Of a stretch of 35,477 bases of DNA, positions 16,438 through 24,432 are shown one piece after another; the first letter of the stretch is position 1, and each line of letters begins with the position of its first letter. The stretch comes from a virus, in the IMG/VR virus record IMGVR_UViG_3300005441_000017, positions 1-35,477 of that record. The stretch is one strand, 5' to 3'. Below the pieces are notes generated by a model that ran no database searches, had not been told where the DNA came from, and saw only the letters and a list, made by a program, of their open reading frames with translations. The translations under genes were made by a program, and so were the position numbers.

Positions 16438-17210
16438 TTTGTTTTTCTTCGATACATTGCTACACAACGGCAGCCAACGTGATCTAATGGTCGCATCGCT
16501 CCACTTGGAAATGGATCATTTACATCAATCCAACCAGCAGCTTCATTTGATGTGCAGTGTTCATCCACTTTGTCATCTTTACGAGTTAACCACGATTTTT
16601 CAATTTGCACACCTTGCGCGGCGAGTTCCTGCGCAACGATCAAATTACCTTTCTGATATGCACTTCCTATTTCGTGAACTGCAATTCGTTTTGATCGCTT
16701 TGTACTAAATTCGCCAAACGTTTTATGAATTGTTGTTGCTAATCGCGAATACGCCCAACCACTACTCGTAGAACGTGCTAACAACACTCGTAATCGATCG
16801 CGCGTTGTCTTATCAATCGCTGTTACAAAATCAGCACCGTAATTCTCCAGATATGTAACCGCACGCGGATTCTCTAAGCTAAACACACTTGCTTCAAACT
16901 CAAATTGCTTTAACAATTCTTCGGCACCAATTTTGACAGCTTGCGTAACAATGCGTTGTATAAATTGCGCTGCATTATCATCGATTGTTGTGATCTCTAG
17001 CAACGATTTAATGTCATTTTGGGTTAAATTAGGTTGAGTTTGCAAGTACATCTTTAGTTGTTTCGTAAACGCAATACCTTGCTTTGCGAACAATCGCGCT
17101 AATTTGTTTTGAAGCTGTGTACGTATTTTAGCAGTAGCTTTTTGCTGTTTTAATCGTTCGCCCGCTTCCTGAATCAGAACGAACATCGATGCGGCTGTTG
17201 CTCTATCCAT
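16434..17210 (-). CDS. Minor head protein, MuF family
   Basis: 258 residues. The C-terminal 110 carry the phage Mu protein F (head morphogenesis) signature: A-V-H-E-I-G-S-A-Y-Q-K-G, K-S-W-L-T-R-K-D-D-K-V-D-E-H-C, and the closing P-L-D-H-V-G-C-R-C-V-A. The paired cysteines and histidines are typical of this minor head protein family. The N-terminal 140 residues are helical. It follows the portal gene with an 8-base overlap. Family members occupy the portal side of the capsid and assist early assembly. Confidence 0.9.
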   Translation of the reverse strand: MDRATAASMFVLIQEAGERLKQQKATAKIRTQLQNKLARLFAKQGIAFTKQLKMYLQTQPNLTQNDIKSLLEITTIDDNAAQFIQRIVTQAVKIGAEELLKQFEFEASVFSLENPRAVTYLENYGADFVTAIDKTTRDRLRVLLARSTSSGWAYSRLATTIHKTFGEFSTKRSKRIAVHEIGSAYQKGNLIVAQELAAQGVQIEKSWLTRKDDKVDEHCTSNEAAGWIDVNDPFPSGAMRPLDHVGCRCVAMYRRKTK

Positions 17211-18741
17211 GGACGTTTAGGGCTTCTAACAACTTGTGAGCAACATTCACGAGTGTAGCGTTTTCTTGTGTCTCGGCATCTTCGGGAAATAAACGTTCTA
17301 CGAGTTGATCTACATCATCAGTGCCAAGAGCATTTAATAACATCGTTGTAACCGTTTTCAAGTCAAGTGTTACTGGCTGCTTACCGTCAAGTGTTGCAAC
17401 GCTAATGATTGCAGCTACGTGATCTTTAATTGAAATGCTAATAATCTCAGGAAAATCAACATTGATTAACGTATCAATACTTTCTGCAAATTGTACAATT
17501 TCTTCTTCATACTCATTCGTAACCACAGTAGCGAGACCGGCTAACAGACCATTCACCGCGCGTACAGACTGCTCAACAACATACCAAACGATTTGTTTCA
17601 ATACTGATTGCCACAACTCTTGGCGATTACTAAACTTTAATTCAGTTGGGCGATCTAAGCTTTCAGCCGTTGCAAGCGTCCCCACTGATACATCGCCGTA
17701 AAACGTTTCTGGCAAACCTTGTCCAGCAGCCGCCATTAGTGCTAATCTTCGGCCTTCTTCGGCCTTTGTAGTTGCGCCAGCGGTCTTTACAACGTCTAGT
17801 ACAATCTTATCGCTCTCACTAATAAATGTACTACCCGCTGTTGCTGGGGGGTTTGATTCAGCATTACCGATGTTTACTGTTGTGTTTAATCGTGCTTTAA
17901 CCGCCGAAACAGCCTGTGATCCTCCTTTTACTTTAATGTTTGTAGCAAAGCGCGCGTATGCTTGCATAAGCGTAGCCCAATTGGTGAGAAAATCTTTGTA
18001 AGCACGCGCCCAATCATTTGCAGAGTAAAACTCGTTGATCCCAAACTTCCAATCACTAAAACCACCCGTCTTAACGTGAAACACCGTAGCATCTGCAATC
18101 GGCACATTTTCAATTGTTGTGCGTGTATCGCCATGAAAACGCCAATCACGATAGTATGCTTTCTTGCTTTCTGTTTTGTACGTTCCACTCTCAGGATCAA
18201 ACGTTTTCTGTGTCCAGACACGTTTGTAGTACCACGGTTGCTTTTTATCATCTGGATTACAGATTACATCGTCAATCTCCTGAAACGGTATCGAGCGCAC
18301 CCGTACATGACCTGTCAACGGATGAATAAAGAAACACAGGAAGATATTTCCATCGCACTGTAATTCCCGATCTTTTTGGATCATTGCTTGGTGTGATGTT
18401 AACTCAGCCTGGTTTTGTGTATCCGCAAGAAATGCTTGCACAACTGTATTGATCTCTTCATCCGCCGCATTAACACTGATACCACGACCGAACGTATAAT
18501 TGCTTGAAACATTAACACCTTGTCCAATCAATGGGTTTTTCAGGAAGTACACACGCGCCATACTCGCAATAGCTTTTAATCCTATTAAACTAAACTCACC
18601 TGTTTCGGTAAGATCGCCTAAACGCATCCAACCTTCATTATCGAGCCGTTGTTCCAGTGAAGCAAGACGTTCCAGTAATGTTGTCATCACTAGATCATCA
18701 GTCGATACATATTCAGTTGATATGCTATCGTTCGTAACCAT
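17203..18741 (-). CDS. Portal protein
   Basis: 512 residues, placed between terminase and MuF genes. Landmarks of the Mu gp29/SPP1-like portal families: a polar N-terminus, Y-F-L-K-N-P-L-I-G-Q-G-V-N-V-S-S-N-Y (about 70), D-G-N-I-F-L-C-F-F-I-H with V-R-S-I-P-F-Q-E-I (about 135-165), the region A-A-A-G-Q-G-L-P-E-T-F-Y-G-D-V-S-V-G-T-L-A-T-A-E-S (about 345-370), and a helical C-terminus. The conserved G-L-P-E-x-x-Y-G-D-x-x-x-G-x-L-A-T-A-x-x-x-x-R-P-x-E is strong evidence. It forms the dodecameric DNA channel and packaging motor dock. Confidence 0.92.
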   Translation of the reverse strand: MVTNDSISTEYVSTDDLVMTTLLERLASLEQRLDNEGWMRLGDLTETGEFSLIGLKAIASMARVYFLKNPLIGQGVNVSSNYTFGRGISVNAADEEINTVVQAFLADTQNQAELTSHQAMIQKDRELQCDGNIFLCFFIHPLTGHVRVRSIPFQEIDDVICNPDDKKQPWYYKRVWTQKTFDPESGTYKTESKKAYYRDWRFHGDTRTTIENVPIADATVFHVKTGGFSDWKFGINEFYSANDWARAYKDFLTNWATLMQAYARFATNIKVKGGSQAVSAVKARLNTTVNIGNAESNPPATAGSTFISESDKIVLDVVKTAGATTKAEEGRRLALMAAAGQGLPETFYGDVSVGTLATAESLDRPTELKFSNRQELWQSVLKQIVWYVVEQSVRAVNGLLAGLATVVTNEYEEEIVQFAESIDTLINVDFPEIISISIKDHVAAIISVATLDGKQPVTLDLKTVTTMLLNALGTDDVDQLVERLFPEDAETQENATLVNVAHKLLEALNVHG

Positions 18742-19051
18742 ATTGATTATTCATACCATCTAATGCTATTTGCAGCCCGACTACAACTGTTGCCATCTTC
18801 TCTAATTCAGTGTGCGATACTTTAGCCCGCTCTAACTCAGTTAACATTTCACTACTACGCCGCAACAAATCAACTAACTCTCGTTTCAACTGTTCTAACT
18901 TCTCGTCCATTACTTCCCAACCAGCTTGTGTTAATATCCGTTCGCAGCGTTTACATGTGTATAGTACGTTTTCGCCGTGTTGCATCTTGATCGGAGTATA
19001 TCTGATTACATCTCCGCAGCTTTCGCATTTAACTAACAATACCCTTTGCAC
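18725..19051 (-). CDS. Zinc-ribbon small protein
   Basis: 108 residues, starting at a GTG (19051) that overlaps the previous gene by 23 bases. Two cysteine pairs form a zinc ribbon: C-E-S-C near residues 9-12 and C-K-R-C near 33-36, with a helical, charged C-terminal half (L-E-Q-L-K-R-E-L-V-D-L-L-R-R-S-S-E-M) that may form a coiled coil. It lies between terminase and portal genes. No family name is assigned; a nucleic-acid-binding or packaging accessory role is a guess. Confidence 0.7.
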   Translation of the reverse strand: MQRVLLVKCESCGDVIRYTPIKMQHGENVLYTCKRCERILTQAGWEVMDEKLEQLKRELVDLLRRSSEMLTELERAKVSHTELEKMATVVVGLQIALDGMNNQYGYER

Positions 19052-19346
19052 GAGCTATCTCGACTATTTGATTAGCATTTTCCACCAAACAATTCGCGCA
19101 CACATTAATCTGTTCACGATTTGATTTTCGTACTGCAATAACTAATCCTGTTTCCACATTGTCAAGTGTAACGCCACAAAATTCGCAATACTCAACATCT
19201 GCCCCATCCAAATCCTTTAATGCAGCTTTTAGTCGCCTAAACTCAGCCAAGCCACTATCATTCGTATTCTTAACCTTAAGATACGCGCGTACCGCTGTAA
19301 CCACAGCGTGTAGCTTCTCTAAATTGTGATACTTATCAGGAAGCAT
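19029..19346 (-). CDS. Second small zinc-ribbon protein
   Basis: 105 residues. The C-terminal half has two pairs, C-E-F-C and C-A-N-C, separated by about 30 residues, so it is likely a zinc-binding protein related in style to its downstream neighbour. The N-terminal half is a predicted helix with A-V-V-T-A-V-R-A-Y-L-K-V-K and F-R-R-L-K-A-A-L-K-D-L. Start is the ATG at 19346, with no strong ribosome site, probably coupled to the upstream gene whose stop is 2 bases away. Function is unknown. Confidence 0.7.
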   Translation of the reverse strand: MLPDKYHNLEKLHAVVTAVRAYLKVKNTNDSGLAEFRRLKAALKDLDGADVEYCEFCGVTLDNVETGLVIAVRKSNREQINVCANCLVENANQIVEIARAKGIVS

Positions 19347-19348
19347 AA

Positions 19349-19558
19349 TTATACATCTATAACAATATTATCTTGATTCATTTGCGGCCAATTTATTTGT
19401 AGTAAACGCTCATCACCTAATTGTTCTATATACACTGTAACCGCATCATCGAATGGTATATCTAACACAATACGCCGCACTTTATGATCTAATGACAATG
19501 CGGGTATAAGTAGCTCCAATAATGCTGCACCGCTAATTATTTTCTCTGGTGTATTCAT
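19349..19558 (-). CDS. Small hypothetical protein downstream of terminase
   Basis: 69 residues from an ATG with a GAGG ribosome site 5-6 bases upstream. The sequence is acidic and alternates strand-like stretches (R-R-I-V-L-D-I-P-F-D-D-A-V-T-V-Y-I-E-Q-L-G-D-E-R-L-L-Q-I-N-W-P). No family is recognised. It belongs to the group of three small genes between terminase large subunit and portal. Confidence 0.65.
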   Translation of the reverse strand: MNTPEKIISGAALLELLIPALSLDHKVRRIVLDIPFDDAVTVYIEQLGDERLLQINWPQMNQDNIVIDV

Positions 19559-19564
19559 AATACC

Positions 19565-21070
19565 TCAATACTCACTAATCGTATAGTACTCTTCATTTTC
19601 GAGTACGTATGTTGTTTCCTGTGACTCTAATTCGCTCCCAATCTCATCAAACCAGCATATAGCATACCGCATAGTATCCATACCGTGATCATCGATCATA
19701 CGAGGTACTTCTTGAATTGGTTTGCCGTCTTTTGTTTTCTCCCATTCGTACCCGCCAATTTCATCAAGCGTACACGTCGGTAATTTACTCTCAATTAACA
19801 TAGGATCGGCAGCAACCAACGCATCCTCTACAAGCATCAATTTGGCGCGTCCAGTATTTTGATCAACCTTTAATCTTGACTGTACCGCTTGAATACCTAA
19901 TTTAATCCGCTTAAATGCAGCGATGTTGAAAATACCATATTTACTGAGTGTAGCGCGATCCTCTGCATCATGATCACAGATGGTTACAACAATTCGCTCA
20001 CGTTCGTTACGTTCTGTAATTCCATTGTCTTTCATCCACGCAATCACAGCGGGGTGATCGTATTCTCCACTTAGATGTTTAATTTGCGGCGCCAAATCTT
20101 CGACAAGCTGTCCAGTAATGTAAATCTCACGATACATTACTATTTCGTTGTTACCCGGATCGCGTGCCCACCATTGACATACGAATGGTGCTTTATAGCC
20201 AAAATCGATTACTCTGATTTTTTCCCAATGGTGTGGTATTTGCCCACCTGGAAACACAGAACGGCTGATAACATGGACTTCTTCGCGAAACTCTTCATAG
20301 ATCGCACCTTCCGCAGCCGCCCATATTCCCAATCGAAACCGTTTGTAACGTACACCGCTTAGTTGAGAAAGCGTACCAAACACATAATCTAATCCGAGTT
20401 TTGTCCATTCCTGTGTTGCTTGGTTGTAAAACTTTGGGTTATCTTCGTGTCGGCTTTCATAATATTTTGTTCGGCCACTCTCAACACGTAATTTTAGCGG
20501 ATGCTTCGGATGATCAGGATTACAGTCTAATAAAAGCTGATGAAACCCAACCGCATCATTTGACAACCGCGTTATCAGATATTCAATATCATCAATCGTC
20601 GCTTCTGTTGCTTCCTGGAAAAAGATAATGTCAAACTCAGTTGAGAGTATCTTTGTTTTCTTATCCATCCCATCGATAACAATTTCTGCGCCATTAGGAT
20701 AGATGTAACTTTCTCGATACCTTCTGCGTGGCCCATTGATCACAAGGGGGTGAGACGGCCCTAATACCTGTTGCTCAAATGTCTGTAAAGCACTCTCCGA
20801 AAGACTAGCGCGTGTTTTTCGTACAATCAATCCACGAAAACGTGGATACTTCGTAGCAAACTGATGTAATTTCACTAACCAAGCAAATGATTTTCCAGTT
20901 CTCGTAGGGCCACAAAGCAAAATCTCTTTCGATTGATCGGTCAACACAGCAAGGTTGTTACCGTATAATACAAATCGCTGTGATTTACGCTGATCTGCTA
21001 CACGTTGCAACGCAACCTGCGCCGCCTCACGCGCCATCGCTTCTAATGCTTGCTGTGATATCGGTAGCAT
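19565..21070 (-). CDS. terL: Terminase large subunit
   Basis: 501 residues. The N-terminal ATPase has Walker A G-P-T-R-T-G-K-S (about 54-61) and a Walker B-like D-I-I-F-F-Q-E-A-T-E (about 146-155). The C-terminal nuclease (RNase H fold) begins with V-I-D-F-G-Y (about 290), continues with C-D-H-D-A-E-D (about 367), and a late acidic D-D-H-G-M-D-T-M-R-Y (near 473). These residues fit the two-metal nuclease of large terminases. The gene start overlaps the small terminase by 44 bases. It cuts and pumps the concatemeric DNA into the prohead through the portal. Confidence 0.95.
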   Translation of the reverse strand: MLPISQQALEAMAREAAQVALQRVADQRKSQRFVLYGNNLAVLTDQSKEILLCGPTRTGKSFAWLVKLHQFATKYPRFRGLIVRKTRASLSESALQTFEQQVLGPSHPLVINGPRRRYRESYIYPNGAEIVIDGMDKKTKILSTEFDIIFFQEATEATIDDIEYLITRLSNDAVGFHQLLLDCNPDHPKHPLKLRVESGRTKYYESRHEDNPKFYNQATQEWTKLGLDYVFGTLSQLSGVRYKRFRLGIWAAAEGAIYEEFREEVHVISRSVFPGGQIPHHWEKIRVIDFGYKAPFVCQWWARDPGNNEIVMYREIYITGQLVEDLAPQIKHLSGEYDHPAVIAWMKDNGITERNERERIVVTICDHDAEDRATLSKYGIFNIAAFKRIKLGIQAVQSRLKVDQNTGRAKLMLVEDALVAADPMLIESKLPTCTLDEIGGYEWEKTKDGKPIQEVPRMIDDHGMDTMRYAICWFDEIGSELESQETTYVLENEEYYTISEY

Positions 21071-21548
21071 CTAACTCTATCACTTCATCATTTGCGGCCA
21101 ACAATCTTTGTTCGGCTTGCGCTACGAGTTGATTAAACAATTCTTGCGGATCAAATCCGGCGGCTTCCAACTCAGCGCGCCAATTAACATGCACATTCAC
21201 AACCGGGCGAAACTTTTCGGGCCGATTAGCGGCTAAAAGAGTATTAAGTAATCCATCACTATATTTACGGGTGATTTTGCGGCCTACTTCTTTTCCGTAG
21301 TACATTATTGGTTCTTCGCAAACAATTACACCTTCTACCGCACGCGTCCAAGCTGCATCTTCTAATTTGTCACCCGCAACGTCGATTGCTTCCTGCCAAC
21401 GCTCCGCAATGAATCTATCGGTGTTTTTATAGCGATACGCCGTCATTCGACTAATTTTGCCAGCTTCACATGCTGCACTCACATTCCCACTCAATGCAAG
21501 CGCTTTGAAAAAGTTACGCCACTGTTCAGGTGTAATTGCATCTGCCAT
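21027..21548 (-). CDS. terS: Terminase small subunit
   Basis: 173 residues. The N-terminal 55 form a helix-turn-helix: P-E-Q-W-R-N-F-F-K-A-L-A-L-S-G-N-V-S-A-A, C-E-A-G-K-I-S-R-M-T-A-Y-R-Y, typical of terminase small subunits that recognise the packaging site. A middle helical segment contains A-I-D-V-A-G-D-K-L-E-D-A-A-W-T-R-A-V-E-G and a strand with Y-G-K-E-V-G-R-K-I. It directly precedes the large subunit, with overlap. It defines where the terminase starts DNA packaging. Confidence 0.88.
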   Translation of the reverse strand: MADAITPEQWRNFFKALALSGNVSAACEAGKISRMTAYRYKNTDRFIAERWQEAIDVAGDKLEDAAWTRAVEGVIVCEEPIMYYGKEVGRKITRKYSDGLLNTLLAANRPEKFRPVVNVHVNWRAELEAAGFDPQELFNQLVAQAEQRLLAANDEVIELDATDITASIRSDGA

Positions 21549-21995
21549 TTAATTCGCTAAATCCTGCAAAATACGTACAATTGCGGGTAGCTGGGGAATT
21601 GTTAACAACACGCCTAAACCGCTCAAAATACCAGCAGCCCAACGTACAGTTGTTTTAATTCCCAGAATCTGATTCTGGATTGCTTCACGTTGATCAAGCA
21701 ATGCTTTCAATGTTGCCGAAACTTCTCGAAACTCACGACGTAGGCCGACAATGCCTAATGAATCATTCCCTAATACCACATTTTTTACTTCACCAACAGT
21801 TGTGTTAATACTCCCAATGTCCCGATCAATTAACGATACTTTCGATTGGATGTTAAGCAACTGTTGCACATGTGGGGCTAATTGCGACGTTAATTCCCGT
21901 TGCACAGCATCGTGTACGTAATAGCGTAGTAATTGCTGTTGCGGTGTTGACCCCGTAAACTCATTTGTATCGTCATGTACTGTCATATTCCACAT
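21549..21995 (-). CDS. Holin-like membrane protein with coiled coil (XhlA-like)
   Basis: 148 residues. Residues about 20-110 are helical and polar with coiled-coil character (L-A-P-H-V-Q-Q-L-L-N-I-Q-S-K-V-S-L-I), and the C-terminus has one hydrophobic segment about 118-138 (W-A-A-G-I-L-S-G-L-G-V-L-L-T-I) suggesting a C-terminal membrane anchor. This domain order (polar coiled coil, then one transmembrane helix) resembles hemolysin XhlA-type lysis accessory proteins. It sits next to a second membrane protein and the endolysin, forming a lysis cassette. Confidence 0.65.
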   Translation of the reverse strand: MWNMTVHDDTNEFTGSTPQQQLLRYYVHDAVQRELTSQLAPHVQQLLNIQSKVSLIDRDIGSINTTVGEVKNVVLGNDSLGIVGLRREFREVSATLKALLDQREAIQNQILGIKTTVRWAAGILSGLGVLLTIPQLPAIVRILQDLAN

Positions 21996-22436
21996 TTATG
22001 TTGATTTGGTTACGTTACCTTCAATTGCCCCAATGATCCGCGCCTCAGTTGCATCTGCATGACTTTGCGCCGTTGCTTTCGCAGCCGATGACGCTTCAAG
22101 GTGTGCGAGCTTCGTTTTCACAGCTTCCAATTGACTAACAAGTAGATCATGTTGTGAGTTAACAAGTAGGTGTGTTTTTTCGGTTGTTACAGTGTTCCTT
22201 TGCAGTTGATCTGCCTGTATCTCTAACCGTACTGCATTAGTTTGCGAGATAGCTGCTGCTGCTTCAATTTTGCTATCAGTTTCGCCTAGTTTATAAAACA
22301 CACCACTCGCCGTTGCGATTCCGGCAAGTATCAGCGGAAGTTGTGTTGCCATTTGATCGGGTGTTATAAACGCTAACACAGCAATCAACACAAAGCCAGC
22401 TATAACGACTGTTGTGATATATCGACCTGCTCTCAT
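21996..22436 (-). CDS. Putative holin with two membrane segments
   Basis: 146 residues. Two predicted transmembrane helices at about 6-24 (Y-I-T-T-V-V-I-A-G-F-V-L-I-A-V-L-A-F-I) and 34-52 (L-P-L-I-L-A-G-I-A-T-A-S-G-V-F-Y), followed by a long Gln/Ala/Glu-rich helical part likely to be a coiled coil. Two segments with a short loop and a polar tail is a holin-like topology, and the adjacent genes are an endolysin and an XhlA-like protein. The holin role is inferred from topology and neighbours. Confidence 0.65.
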   Translation of the reverse strand: MRAGRYITTVVIAGFVLIAVLAFITPDQMATQLPLILAGIATASGVFYKLGETDSKIEAAAAISQTNAVRLEIQADQLQRNTVTTEKTHLLVNSQHDLLVSQLEAVKTKLAHLEASSAAKATAQSHADATEARIIGAIEGNVTKST

Positions 22437-22651
22437 ACGTAATCAAACCCTAGTGCTTTAGCAAGAATAAAACGCTGATACTGTTCGACAAGCGTACACG
22501 CTAATTCATGTGGCACACTATTCTTAATTAACGCAGTATAATACATTCCCATTCCACTTGCCATCTTATCAACATCTTGCGCCAATTCAGCTTGCTGATG
22601 CGCTGTGTATTGTTTAATCTGCTCACCAATATTGCCTAGATCGTCGCTCAT
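22433..22651 (-). CDS. Small hypothetical protein between endolysin and holin
   Basis: 72 residues. The C-terminal half has the pattern Y-Y-T-A-L-I-K-N-S-V-P-H-E-L-A-C-T-L-V-E, a short helical motif found in many small phage proteins of unknown function encoded near lysis or tail genes. The gene overlaps both neighbours by 4 bases (ATGA). No catalytic residues are visible. Confidence 0.7.
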   Translation of the reverse strand: MSDDLGNIGEQIKQYTAHQQAELAQDVDKMASGMGMYYTALIKNSVPHELACTLVEQYQRFILAKALGFDYV

Positions 22652-23439
22652 TTCTTAACTCCAATATCAGCGGCATACACAATTTCAGTTTTGCCTTCCT
22701 TATACAAAACAACGCCGTGCTGAAATACTTGCACGACGTAATCGCCTGGATACACTTCAGTTGACCGCGCTTCACCTAACCTCTTCGCCACTTTCAGCCA
22801 TGCTTGTGGAATACCCCATTGTTTTTGTGGTTCGTACAGTGGTACTTCTGTGCCCCATAATGCCCATTTGTCACCATCGTTAATCACAGGGGGGGTAGGC
22901 GCAACCGGTGGGTCCCTATCTACGAATTCCATTTTAAGCCTCGCTTTCCATTGATCCCACGGGAAACCTAAAGGATCGGTCTTTCCACGATACAACGCAA
23001 AATCACGGTGTCGAATGAAGTTTGACAAATCAATTCGATGTTGCCGCTGTTTCATCACAGCAAGCCAGGTTAGCGCATCGATCTGTGCTTTGGTGTACGG
23101 GTCCTTACCATCGTTTTTGTTAACAAGCTCCACACCAATCGACACTGCATTAAGATTTGTCCAGTGTCTCCACACACCTTCACCCGCGTGCCATGCTACC
23201 CGGTTGTCTGCTACCAACTGATAGATCAGTCCAGACTTGTCTATGACGTAGTGTGTAGACACAGCCTGTAGGGGGTCTAGCAGCCCCGTACGCGGGTTAA
23301 TCGGGCGTGGGTTGCAGAGATGCCTCAATGAGCTGAGTTTGCCGCCTACAGTGGCGTGTAGCACGAACACAGCGGGGGGGAATACATCTCGTGTGGAGTG
23401 GTTTGGGGAAACCCATGTCGTAGCATCGATGGTAGGCAT
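22648..23439 (-). CDS. Endolysin, N-acetylmuramoyl-L-alanine amidase (Amidase_2)
   Basis: 263 residues. The first 165 match the Amidase_2/PGRP fold: zinc ligands H28 (V-F-V-L-H-A-T), H144 (F-I-R-H-R-D) and D155 (K-T-D-P-L-G), with K153 at the catalytic lysine position and E104 in I-G-V-E-L-V-N. The conserved S-T-H-Y-V-I-D-K-S-G motif (61-70) is also present. The C-terminal 80 residues are a different domain, probably cell-wall binding. It cleaves the bond between muramic acid and L-alanine. A GGCGGAG ribosome site lies upstream of the ATG. It is the first gene of the leftward late operon, and its 5' half is GC-richer (57-62% in sampled lines) than neighbouring genes. Confidence 0.92.
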   Translation of the reverse strand: MPTIDATTWVSPNHSTRDVFPPAVFVLHATVGGKLSSLRHLCNPRPINPRTGLLDPLQAVSTHYVIDKSGLIYQLVADNRVAWHAGEGVWRHWTNLNAVSIGVELVNKNDGKDPYTKAQIDALTWLAVMKQRQHRIDLSNFIRHRDFALYRGKTDPLGFPWDQWKARLKMEFVDRDPPVAPTPPVINDGDKWALWGTEVPLYEPQKQWGIPQAWLKVAKRLGEARSTEVYPGDYVVQVFQHGVVLYKEGKTEIVYAADIGVKK

Positions 23440-23462
23440 TGAACAACTCCGCCGGCAGCGAT

Positions 23463-23520
23463 GATCGGCAGTGGTCTAGTGGCGCGCCTACAGTGTAATG
23501 GAGGTAGAGGACTGCCGATC
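23463..23520 (-). repeat. 10-bp inverted repeat in the endolysin leader
   Basis: GATCGGCAGT (23463-23472) and ACTGCCGATC (23511-23520) are perfectly complementary with a 38-base loop. On a leftward transcript this hairpin lies just ahead of the endolysin ribosome site (complement of about 23446-23452), so it could affect translation or mRNA stability. No T tract follows in either direction. Confidence 0.65.
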
Positions 23521-23610
23521 GCTCCCATTATCCCACTAACTTAACCGTAATACAATCGCGTGCAGGGTGTCTCCCCTTTTGGCGAAACTTTTTTCTACGA
23601 CCGCGTTCGA

Positions 23611-23712
23611 CCTGTGCAGGGCTTTTTCATGACCTTTACATGTCACCGATGCGGTTAATTTATTTTTACCTGATCGTTCACTTTTCAATTACATGAAAAA
23701 GCTCGGCACAGG
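23611..23712. repeat. 21-bp imperfect inverted repeat with 60-base spacer
   Basis: The left arm 23611-23631 (CCTGTGC AGG GCTTTTTCATG) and right arm 23692-23712 (CATGAAAAAGC TCG GCACAGG) match at 18 of 21 positions; the only differences are the central three bases. The spacer (23632-23691) is AT-rich with a T-rich stretch. The symmetry could form a cruciform, serve as a paired protein-binding site, or be part of a replication origin. Confidence 0.8.
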
Positions 23713-23776
23713 TTGCACATAATAGACATAACTAGAGATTTTTAGGGGTTTTTACTCGAAAGAGTGTTCGCGGTCA

Positions 23777-23832
23777 CTGACAGCTACCCCCTACCTAGCG
23801 TATACTAGCCCTACCTAGTGACTGCTAGGTAG
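23777..23832 (+). promoter_or_regulatory. Early rightward promoter with paired operator repeats
   Basis: CTGACA (23777-23782) and TATACT (23801-23806) are separated by 18 bases, a good sigma-70 promoter. CTACCTAG occurs at 23791-23798 (between -35 and -10) and again at 23811-23818 (just past the start site), exactly 20 bases apart, and an inverted copy CTAGGTAG follows at 23825-23832. The last two form an 8-bp hairpin with a 6-base loop just upstream of an AAGGAG ribosome site (23839-23844). The layout indicates a repressor or activator with a two-site operator. Confidence 0.75.
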
Positions 23833-23854
23833 AGCCTAGAAGGAGCGTTTTTTA

Positions 23855-24259
23855 ATGTATTTCACAACATTAACCTACCCAACAGAAGCATCGATCATAA
23901 ACATACACACTACGCCAGCATTAGAAGTTTGGTATCCGACATACCCCCAAATGGCACTCAGATATACTTTATACACATTTTACGATCGAGAAGGTAATAT
24001 TTTCTACACTGGCAAGACATACAAAGGGCGTGAACGGTTTCGCTGGCATCTTCGCAATACATTCAAACAACATAAAGCATTAGATAAGTTGTGGCTCGAT
24101 GCGTGTTCTATTTACTTAGAGCCGAAACCTGCACCAGATGATTGGGATAATTACACACCAGAACACTATGAAGCTATACTAATTCGCCGTTTTCGTCCGA
24201 TGTATAATCGCAACATCAAAATAACATACCTGCGATCAATGAAAGAGAAATACGGCTAG
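23855..24259 (+). CDS. GIY-YIG family nuclease
   Basis: 134 residues. The GIY-like strand is T-L-Y-T-F-Y (38-43) and the YIG-like strand is Y-T-G-K-T (51-55), followed by a catalytic Arg (R-E-R-F-R-W-H, about 59-65) and Glu in H-Y-E-A-I-L-I-R-R-F (E106), with N118 in M-Y-N-R-N, the usual order of the GIY-YIG fold. No DNA-binding C-terminal domain is present, so it is either a homing-type endonuclease or a repair/recombination nuclease. The ATG has an AAGGAG site 10 bases upstream. It is the first rightward gene. Confidence 0.85.
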   Translation: MYFTTLTYPTEASIINIHTTPALEVWYPTYPQMALRYTLYTFYDREGNIFYTGKTYKGRERFRWHLRNTFKQHKALDKLWLDACSIYLEPKPAPDDWDNYTPEHYEAILIRRFRPMYNRNIKITYLRSMKEKYG

Positions 24260-24432
24260 ACCCCCTCTCACCGTTCTACACGCTTACGGCTCTTACCACC
24301 ATACAAGCTTTTGGTGGTGTAACAGGCGACTGCTAATCCAGGTGTAACAACAGAGGAGCGAGCGATGCACAACCCCTCCCTGTGCTCCTCACAGATGACC
24401 CATAGAAACCCGTAGAAAACTGCAATCCACGC

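Larger units (their letters stand above)
23440..23854. promoter_or_regulatory. Divergent control region between late and early arms
   Basis: No gene is supported in these 415 bases. The region holds, from left to right, a stem-loop in the endolysin leader, a long imperfect inverted repeat, and the promoter of the rightward arm with paired repeats; each is listed separately. The element TGCAGGG occurs twice (23561-23567 and 23615-23621) and CGCCTACAGTG occurs at 23343-23353 and 23485-23495. A weak leftward promoter candidate is TTGTAT and GATAAT (complement of 23549-23521), not convincing. It may also hold the replication origin. Confidence 0.7.

Noticed and set aside
23346-23528. A 60-codon minus-strand frame opposite the endolysin start
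   Set aside because: It overlaps the endolysin coding sequence in another frame, has no ribosome site, and its residue pattern (Pro, Cys, His rich) is not protein-like.
23440-23854. Phage attachment site or integration module
   Set aside because: No integrase or recombinase gene is recognisable in the window, and the inverted repeat could equally be regulatory or an origin.
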